From: Venturia oleaginea
Taxonomy: Eukaryota; Ascomycota; Dothideomycetes; Venturiales; Venturiaceae
Reading direction: 5' to 3'
NCBI GenBank assembly: GCA_013176395.1
Contig: JABMLP010000014.1
Location: 496,001-560,000, forward strand
Length of the DNA stretch: 64,000 nt
Every line of letters begins with the position of its first letter. Positions within the stretch are counted from its first letter, which is position 1. Position numbers and translations under genes: made by a program. Shown here in pieces: positions 56,443 through 64,000 of this stretch. Below the pieces are notes generated by a model. The model did no database searches. It was not told where the DNA came from and saw only the letters and a list, made by a program, of their open reading frames with translations.

Positions 56443-58190
56443 TCAGTAAGAATACCTAAAATCAAGATTTTCAAAGTCCGTCAAGTCTTCCATCGCCGCA
56501 TCGAGACCAGGAGGTGGCAATCCCATCGCATCTCGTTTCTTGTTGCGTCTGATCAACATTAGCCTTAGGGCAAAGGCAAGAACAATTTGAACGGCCGCGC
56601 AAGCGATTCCCAGTTGACACCCAGTCTCATAAAGGGGCGCCTCAGAGTCAAGGAAAGCGTGTGGGCCAATGATATTTCCGACGCAATACGCAAGGAACAC
56701 CAGAGCAGTCGCTGTAACTCTTTTGGTGTAGCCTCCGACATTGCTAGCGGGAAGCTGTAGTGCTAGGACGAGTGAGGCAACGAAGGAGCCCATCTAATGG
56801 GGTGTTGTTAGCGCAGCCCGAACTTTGAACAAGGCCATCGTAATCTAGTCTTCAGAAACAGGCGACTACTTACCATATAGTAGGACACCAAAAGTCCATT
56901 GCTGTTTGAACGAGGAAGCTGCCAGACCAAGCATGTACCAATCAATGTCGGACAGAGGTAAAGAGCCATAACATATGTCCTGATATTCTGGAACTTCGAG
57001 GCCAAGTATGGTCCACCGAAGACAAAGAATACCTGGAAAGCTCCAGAAGGAATCCCATAAGCAGTAGTCTTGAGAGAATCTCCACCAGCAATGCTCTTGA
57101 CAATTAGTTTACCAAAGTTGGCAAATCCGCCGTCTATTCATTGTTAGCACGATTAAGTATAAGCACTAGGATGATACATACTGAAAATCTCATTGAGAAG
57201 GACGAAGAAGAACAAAATCCAGATCTGAGCATCGCAAAATGCTTCTTTTACCTGGTTGAATTTGATTGTCTTGTTGTAAACGCCTGTACCATTTGTCTGA
57301 CCTCTGGCGATAAGAAGAGCCTTGTCTTCCTTGGTGAACCGTCTTGCCGTCATGATGTTATTGGGCAAGAAGAACAGAAGCAAAATTCCCCAGACAATGG
57401 TAACACCACCACAGAGCAGGAATACAATCCGCCACATAGCAAAATCACTCTTATTTTGTCCAACAGCGTAGAATAGGATGCCGCCAACCATGCTCCCGAC
57501 GCCATTAAAACAATAGAAAATTCCAGCACGGGAGGGTTGTTCTTTGCGTGTATACCACATGCCTAGATTAGAAATTAGCTTCATGCCGTTCGCGACTGCA
57601 GACAAAATTGTTTTGTTCAACGCACCCACTATCATCATGAAACAAGGCGTAATGAGCGCTTCGCAACAGCCTAGAATAAAACGGCAGAGTGCAAGGCCGA
57701 TAAAGTTGTGAGATGCCGATGTGAGCATGAGAACAGCACCCCAAGCGATGACGAAACAGCTCACGACGGTGCCAGTGGGCCAGTGCTGAGCAGCATAGCT
57801 TGCTGGCCATTCGGAGACCAGATAGCCAAAGTAGAAGATGCTGGCAAGCCACGAATACTCGTCCGATGTGGTTCCTGTACTGGTGAAGAGGTCGAATACA
57901 GCCGAATAGCTCAAAGCCTGTTTGTCGATGTATTGGAGCAAGTAGGTGCCGCAGAGAAGAGGCATCAGAATGAGATCGACGCGTCGTATAAGCTTTATGT
58001 TGGCGGCCTCATCATGGAGGACCTCTTGTAGGTATCCATGGGTGAAGTTGTTCTCGCGTAAAAAGACCTCAGCTTCGTCCAATTCGTGCACTTGGCCCCC
58101 GCTGATATCGAGAACTTCTCCAGAAGAATGGTCTGTATCCTTCTCATTGATAGCAGCGCCCACCTTCTCTGGCATGGTTTTGGCAGACAT
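56443..58190 (-). CDS. MFS transporter, allantoate permease / anion:cation symporter type
   Basis: Complement(join(56443..56793,56874..57133,57182..57562,57626..58190)), 518 aa, 12 predicted membrane segments. A long acidic cytoplasmic N-tail leads to RRVDLILMPLLCGTYLLQYIDKQALSYSAVFDL, the start typical of the Dal5-like family, then SWLASIFYFGYLVSEWPA, a WYTRKEQPSRAGIF loop and GGPYLASKF. Relatives import carboxylates such as allantoate, nicotinate, biotin or pantothenate across the plasma membrane; the substrate here is unknown. The 63-nt intron at 57563-57625 is a multiple of three without a stop, but removing it restores the conserved MIVGMWYTRKEQP, so it is surely an intron. Other introns are 48 and 80 nt. 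Confidence 0.9.
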
Positions 58191-59007
58191 GATGAAAACA
58201 AAGAGAGAGAATGTCGAGACCTACATCAGAGACCTCTACGAACAGAAATCTCCATAAGCTTATATCGCTGAATCATCCTAGCAAGTGCACCCACTTGAAG
58301 TGATAAGGACGAGGCTCGGATTATCGATACTACCTCAGAATACTGATAGCGATGGAGGTTTTGGTCATATCTTAAACGGGCCCTCTGCTGGGCGATGCGC
58401 TACTTTGAGCCACGGTAGGAGTGTAATGGTCAGACCATCGCAGCTCCATAAAGGCAACAACTCGCATGGAGCTGTCGTGCCTGGGACCATTGCATGCAGG
58501 ACCTCTGATGCTGAATGTATTGGCAAAGGAGGTCGTCGCTATCTTGATAAGAACTAGGGCGAGCTCGGGCGAGAAAATGGTGGAGCACCGGCTAATTCAA
58601 AAGCCGACAAGGGGGCTCATCCGCTGAAGTCGCTCGTAGGACACGGCAAAGCAATAAAGTCTTCTTTTCTGCCTAATGAGAAAACGGTTGTTTGCCCACA
58701 TCACATTCACCGTACCACGCACCCGTTCCTCGTGTGAATATGTACAGTGAAATCCATTCAATTATGACAGCAGACAGCCTTGCCGTTCCGATGAACGGAC
58801 CGCGCTTCTCTATCTGTATCTCTCCACAACGAACGTGATATCTTGTTTATCCTTGAGCTTCAACAGGCTATCATTCCCGTTTATAGATGATGGGAGACTA
58901 GGTATTGTTCCCGCAGAGAAACTGGCGGGACCACTAACCGCCATGGATATCTCACGGTACATAGTCGTCCCTTACAGAGTCCTGCTGTCCTGAAGACATC
59001 CAGCAAC
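58191..59007. other. Divergent promoter region between MFS and esterase genes
   Basis: The two flanking genes point away from each other, so both promoters lie here. No gene seen. Confidence 0.5.
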
Positions 59008-60896
59008 ATGGGATCTTCTCTCAAATATGCATCGTGGCTCATCGTGCTGCCCGTGCTAGTTGCTGCCTTGCTAAACTACCCAGCTCTGCAGCAATCGTTA
59101 CAGCAATGGATTGGTGTAGCAGTAGCAGGCCCTGTTGTAACGCTGCACCAGGGAAGGCTCATAGGCAAGCATATCGACGATGGTTCATGGCCGCATCCTG
59201 TTGAAATTTTTCTGGGGATCCCATACGCGCTGCCTCCCGTTGGCAATCTGAGGTTTGCGAATCCAGTTCCTGTCGGAGACTCGAGCAAAACTTTCCATGT
59301 CACCGCGTTCGGTCCACGGTAGGTTCATGCTACTTCATTCAAATCATAGCCATAGTTCTGATCTCATTTTAGCTGCCCAGGGAAGCAGTTGCTCAAGATA
59401 CCGGGTGGAAAAGCAGAGGAGAGCGAGGATTGTCTCACGGCGAACGTATTTCGCCCAAAAGGCGTCAATGAGACAGGTAAGTTGCCTGTTGGTGTTTACA
59501 TGCATGGAGGCGCTTTCAACCGTGGAACAGCGAAGATGCATGACAGCGCTTCGATGGTTGGCTGGTCTGACGAGCCATTCATCATTGTGTCTTTCAATTA
59601 TCGTATTGGCGCTCTCGGATTCCTAAACTCTGCTCTCACGCACAAGAAGGGACTGTTGAACGTGGGACTGAAAGACCAGATTCTCTTGATGGAATGGGTC
59701 CAAGGAAATATGGCTAAATTCGGAGGTAATTTTGCCACGATTTTCTAGTAACCGAGCTCACATTCTTGCCAGGCGATCCGAACAATGTAACCCTCTTTGG
59801 TCTATCTGCTGGAGCTCATTCAGTATGTTGTTATATACTCAAGTCAATCCACTGCTAACCACAAGCAAAGATTGGCCACCATGTAGCCAACATCAACTCA
59901 GGCAAAAAGCTCTTCCACAAGGTAGCAATCGAGTCCGGTGGGGTCACATCACGCGCAGTCCACCCTTACGACTCTGCGCTCCACGAAACCCAATTTCGAG
60001 AACTCTCAGCTGAAGTCTCTTGCCATAATGTTTCAGACCCGGAGCTGTTAGCTTGTCTGAGAGCCGTCTCTTTCGACGATATCATCGAAGGACAAGCGAC
60101 CGTATTTACCAAGTACAACCCATCCGTAAGATGGGCATGGCAACCCGTCATCGACAACGATATTATCTCACGCCGTCCTTTCGACTCATGGAAATCTGGG
60201 AATTGGAACAAGGTACCCATCTTGACAGGAAGTAACCACAACGAGGGGACGATGTATGTTACAAAGAACATGTCGAAGCCAGAGGAGTTCGACGACTTTT
60301 TTGCAACCCTCCTACCGCAGCTTTCACAGCAAGAGGTTCAAACCCTTGCAACTCTTTATCCTGATCCATCCGAAAACCCAAGCTCGCCTTATCTAGAGAC
60401 TAGAGATGCTCCTTTAGGCTCCTAATTCAAGCGCGTGGAAGCAGCTTACAGCCACTACGCATACGTCTGCCCCGTCCGTCAAAATGCCATCTATGGTAGT
60501 GCGTCCGCTGCTGATCCGCCCGTATTCCTCTACCACTGGGCCCAGAACAGAAGTGTAATCGCAGGCGCCAACCACGGAGATCAAATGTGGTATGAAACGA
60601 TGAATCCAGGTGTTCGCGCTGTTTCGCCCACGCAAGCAGATCTCGCAGGCTGGTTCCATGGCTATGTCAGCTCATTCATAATTAGTGGGGATCCCAATGC
60701 TGTTAAGGGAAGATATCCGGACAGACCGGAATGGAAAGCGTATGCGGAGGGAGGGAGGACGATGGTATTTGGTTTGGGAAATGATGAGCCGACTGGAGGA
60801 AGTAGCGTAGGTATCAAGGCACAATTTGTTAAAGACACCTGGGCGGAGAAAGAGTGTGGGTTCTGGTGGGAGCAGTCAGCCAATCCTGAGGACTGA
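59008..60896 (+). pseudogene. Type-B carboxylesterase / lipase gene with one premature stop
   Basis: Join(59008..59318,59373..59725,59773..59822,59871..60896) gives about 580 codons, all introns regular (47-54 nt). A hydrophobic N-terminus (WLIVLPVLVAALL) is a signal peptide or anchor. The alpha/beta-hydrolase features are complete: EIFLGIPYALPPVGNLRF, SEDCLTANVF, GGAFNRG oxyanion region, nucleophile elbow FGLSAGAHS, the acidic residue in SNHNEGTMY and the histidine in ANHGDQMWYE. One in-frame TAA (60423-60425) separates APLGS from FKRVEAAYSHYAY, where a Gln codon (CAA) is expected. Truncation would remove the catalytic His. It may be a fresh pseudogene, a readthrough case or a sequence error. 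Confidence 0.85.
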
Positions 60897-61035
60897 GGGG
60901 CAAGCTTGACTATATGAAATGGCCTAGTCTAAATCATACCAATGACGCGCGCTGCAACATACCAAGCTGCCTTGGATATTTCCCGTCTAAATATTCGATG
61001 GTCAAGAATGAAATATAATTCTTTACGCAAACGAC

Positions 61036-62002
61036 TCAATCGGAGAAGGCTTCCACCATATCCGCTCGCCTCCATGTCCCATTAGGAAGAAGCTCACGTG
61101 GAGTTGGTTGTCGTTTCAGTGTTCCACCAATTCTTGCTGATCGTGTTACTGGAGGGTTCATGCTGCTCTCTTTGGAAGAGCTGGCTGGCGTGCGACCGAT
61201 TGGACCAGTTCGAAGTAGAAATTTTGCAGGCTGGCTGGATGATGTGGGTTTCGCAGATTCAGTAGCAGGCCGCGCAGGAAGTTTTGTTGTATACATAGGC
61301 TCAGCCGCTAACTGATGAAGAGCAGGGAGGAGAAGAAGCTCCTCAAATCTATCCCCAAGAACCCGTTCCATACAGGAATTGTGTAGACCCTCGCTCGCCT
61401 CTATGGCTCGTGCTGTATTTAACAGCTGTGTCGAACAGCTCTATATCTCGCAGTCTGAAAGACCAATCAGCCTAGACCTGAGGCTTGACATGACGGTCTC
61501 GGACGGCTAAGTATAATGGACCTCAAAGATTCACTTGGTAACGAGTATTTGAAATCGTCGTTGGTGCATTTTCCCCAACACAAACACCGCCAGGCGTGCA
61601 TATGTTTTCCAAAGTCGTAACAGGCTCATCTGCGTACTTTCCACTGTCTGTTTTATTGGCGGCATGCTCCACCTGCGAAAAATACATTTAGCATCCTGCC
61701 GAAGAGCACGCATCTTGTATAAACACGCCCAAGTCGCGGTCCCGGCCGTTGAGCTCTTCCGATTTGGGGTAGCGTCATAGCTTTGCTCGAAAATATAGGC
61801 GAATCTCTTGGAACAAGTATAGTTCCCTCTCCAGCATAGTAACAGTGCTTGAAGACGTTGTGATGGAAGCGCGCGAAACTAGCCGAGTTTTGCCGGAGAG
61901 ACAGGCGTGTAATTCATCACTGTATGATGGAGTCTTCGTCTTCTTGGTATCGGAACTGGACGAAGGGCTCAAGTCGATTTCTGTGTCCGATAGGGAAAGC
62001 AT
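61036..62002 (-). CDS. Hypothetical multi-exon gene, Ser/Thr-rich protein
   Basis: Two 3' exons are convincing: 61535..61672 (acceptor TTTTCGCAG after a TGCTAAATG branch, donor GTGAAT) and 61036..61440 (acceptor GATATAG). They join in phase 0 and read VEHAANKTDSGKYADEPVTT, CTPGGVCVGEN, then LLNTARAIEASEGLHNSCME and a basic Ser/Pro-rich end with LPNGTWRRADMVEAF. A likely first exon starts at ATG 62002 (MLSLSDTEIDLSPSSSSDTK) but its 3' junction is unclear; the best phase-0 donors (GTTTCG, GTTACT) are weak. No domain recognised, probably disordered and possibly nuclear. Confidence 0.45.
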
Positions 62003-63299
62003 AATAGATAATAAGTTAGGTTCGTGGGGTGGGTGCGAATGAGGATGGATGGATTCAATACACCCGTCGGGCCAGTATGGCTCCAGGGGGACGCCTGGGA
62101 ATGAGGTCTGTTGCCGCCAACGCGTCTTCTGTACAAGCTTTTTTTAGCGTTGTGGCGTCCCCGACACGTGTGATATTTATTCGTAAACTCAAAGCAGTTG
62201 TTTGCTATCCCTAATCTGTATTTGCATGGCTCCTATTGTTTTCATTCATGTATTCACGCCAGGGAAGTAATTCTCCGAAATTCCATAGTTGGCATAGTGT
62301 CACGTAATACAGCCTTATATCCCACAAATGAAGATGGCGGCGGATAGTAACGAAGACACGATTTAGACTGCTAGAATTGAGAGTTTAAACTACAACAGCT
62401 TCATTGAAACGTTGCCCTTCAAGGTACAGCTAAGGTGGTATTTCTATCTACAATTCGAGATCGATAACCGATATGGAGCCTAAGATAGTAAAATTACCTG
62501 ACGCAGATGTCGTGAACCCTGAAATTTAAGGGGGATGATACAAGAGCTTCGATCATTCCCTGTTCATCGATTTCTCACGAGGAGGCTAATCAATAAAGAC
62601 TCCCACAAACAAACTCATCCTAAAGGATCACTTTTCCTCTCCCCTCTCCCAAATTTACGAGATTCCCACAGCTTCCTTGGCGTTGTGCCCTTACGAACCG
62701 CCTGTTCTCGCTTCAAGTCTATAAATAGACCTTTTCTCTTCACTCCTGAAAGCGGAGTGGAGATCGCTGAACTAGACCCCCATGTCGCTTCACGACAGGT
62801 GATGCAGGCGGCAGTTGTGAGGCAAAAGTACTTGGTGGTAGATTGCTGGGCAATGCGGACATTGTTGAATTTCACCATCGAATCAAAAGAGGACCTCTAT
62901 GCCACTACCTTGACATAGAGATGATATATACCAATTTGAAACTCAACATACCCTCTCAGATTCTGTGCGAACAAAATCTTGTGATCCATTTTCGGTCGCG
63001 AGGGGAAGGAGACTGGTAACAATAAGATATTTGATCCATTTGATGATGATGGAAATAGCAGGTATGAGCGGAAAAAGACGGGCTAGTGAGACGTACAATG
63101 TCAAACTCCATTCCGAGCCCCGAGAGGCAATCAGGTCCGAAACCGATCAGAGGGTCTGATTTATAAGATAAGTCCAATGACGTTTGGGCCGCATTTTGAT
63201 TGGGTCACGTTACGTCATTTGCGCAAGGCTGCACGGGTTGGCCAGAATTGACGGCGCACAGACCGCCTCAATATGTGATTTTAGAGTAATGTACAGATA
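62003..63299. other. Gene-poor stretch before the right-edge transposase
   Basis: No gene is supported; a frame at 62535-62918 has no recognisable feature. Confidence 0.45.
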
Positions 63300-64000
63300 T
63301 CACCACAAAGCGCTTTGAATTCGCACTTGAGGCTGCTCAATAATTGATCTACAGCGCTGGGGCATCTCCCTCATGCGGTCACGAATTTGTTTAAGTGTAA
63401 TACGGTCCCATTCTGCCTGAATATCTGCCTTGAATTGGGCCACCGTTGTCCACTTTCTACCAACCAATCTACCCTTCATGATGTTCCAACAAGCTTCTAT
63501 AGGGTTCAAATCTGGTGACTCTGGAGGGTGGGTGAGTAATAAGAGATCTGCTTCGCGTTTAAGGAGGGCTGGAGGTGAGTTTAGTGAGTTGATTCCGTGC
63601 GATGGATCGCCATCCTCCTGTAGCCAGTATCTGCACTTGTGCTTTGCCTCCAAGTCCTGTATAGCCTTAATATGTTGTGGCAGTATCTTTTCAGCGTAAA
63701 AGACATGCGACATGCAGTTTCCTTTTGGTGTAGCATCCTGTTTTGCCTTCCAGTCATCGTAGACCTTGTAGCGCTCTGCAAAGGCAGTATCCAGCTCGTA
63801 CTTGAGTTGCTTAGGCTTGGTAGAAGCCCGCTGCTTCTCTGAGGGCTCAACAGGATCTTTGTAGAATATGAGGCTACCTTTGTGGTTGTAGTTGACTCCG
63901 CCGGCGACGTGGATTGTGATGTCTAAACCTGTGCCTTTGACTCATTTATAGACCTTTCTTGCCCGGGTTTACGTAGCTCGTACTCGGGCTCTTCCATCAG
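63300..64000 (-). pseudogene. Tc1/mariner-type transposase fragment (DDE endonuclease), runs off the right edge
   Basis: The frame ending at 63300 reads, from its upstream side, GLDITIHVAGGVNYNHKGSL, a lysine-rich linker, RYWLQEDGDPSHG (second catalytic Asp) and HPPESPDLNPIEACWNIMKG (third acidic residue), then VQFKADIQAEWDRI-type helices: the DDE_3 core of Tc1/mariner-like enzymes. Near 63945 the frame shifts by one base (YELRKPGQERSINE is in another frame), so the copy looks broken. It is unrelated to the Fot1/pogo elements, having no zinc knuckle and a different core. The N-terminal part and one end of the element lie outside the window. No inverted repeat could be paired. Confidence 0.8.

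Noticed and set aside
57563..57625. The 63 nt as coding sequence of the MFS transporter (continuous frame)
   Set aside because: It would insert 21 residues before a conserved motif; perfect donor, branch and acceptor signals and the restored GMWYTRKEQP favour an intron.
62535..62918. Rightward 127-codon frame as a gene
   Set aside because: No motif, amphipathic noise-like composition, and a comparable frame on the opposite strand.
1..64000. tRNA, rRNA or CRISPR arrays
   Set aside because: I found no cloverleaf with a GGTTCGAATCC-like arm, no rRNA sequence and no regularly spaced short direct repeats with unique spacers.

Overview
The window is nuclear DNA of a filamentous ascomycete (Pezizomycotina). 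The evidence is short GT-AG introns of about 38-200 nt with CTAAC/CTGAC-type branch sites, fungal gene families, and Fot1/pogo-like DNA transposons. A 406-aa F-box-like protein of a type expanded in Helotiales, together with small secreted cysteine-rich proteins, points weakly to Leotiomycetes, possibly plant-associated. I cannot name a species. All splice sites were read by eye and no database was searched.

Left part (1-24.3 kb) is mostly conserved housekeeping genes: mitochondrial RNA helicase SUV3 (cut by the window edge), a hemerythrin-like protein, a one-domain CVNH lectin, the cohesin loader SCC2/Mis4, divergent from it the RNA polymerase I subunit RPA12, the eIF5A-modifying deoxyhypusine hydroxylase, a CSC1/OSCA-type mechanosensitive channel and a zinc alcohol dehydrogenase. 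Four copies of a roughly 65-bp imperfect hairpin lie inside introns or probable introns here (near 4.95, 13.2, 18.2 and 20.5 kb). They resemble introner-like elements.

Middle part (24.9-46 kb) mixes conserved genes (MZT1, scavenger decapping enzyme DcpS, DNA polymerase delta small subunit) with decayed ones: an aminoglycoside-phosphotransferase-like pseudogene, a cysteine-rich secreted-protein pseudogene and a BTB/POZ pseudogene. At 29.2-32.0 kb three same-strand ORFs overlap or abut (23-nt overlap, then stop and start codons adjacent). This is a virus- or operon-like layout, foreign to a fungal nuclear gene, and two of the three ORFs are broken. I recognise none of the products. It is the strongest candidate for something undescribed. 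Two Fot1-like elements sit back to back, sharing one TA, in the short promoter between DcpS and POLD4.

Right part (46-64 kb) is an accessory compartment. Three unrelated 8-cysteine secreted proteins of 82-93 aa (effector-like) are interspersed with four same-orientation copies of a diverged repeat at about 1.3-1.5-kb spacing. A nest of three Fot1-like elements follows at 52.8-56.3 kb. One is full length but carries a nonsense codon. Another is a 1136-bp internally deleted copy of the same length and breakpoint as the copy at 39.3 kb. Then come an allantoate-permease-type MFS transporter, a type-B carboxylesterase interrupted by one stop codon, a hypothetical gene, and a Tc1/mariner-type transposase fragment at the right edge.
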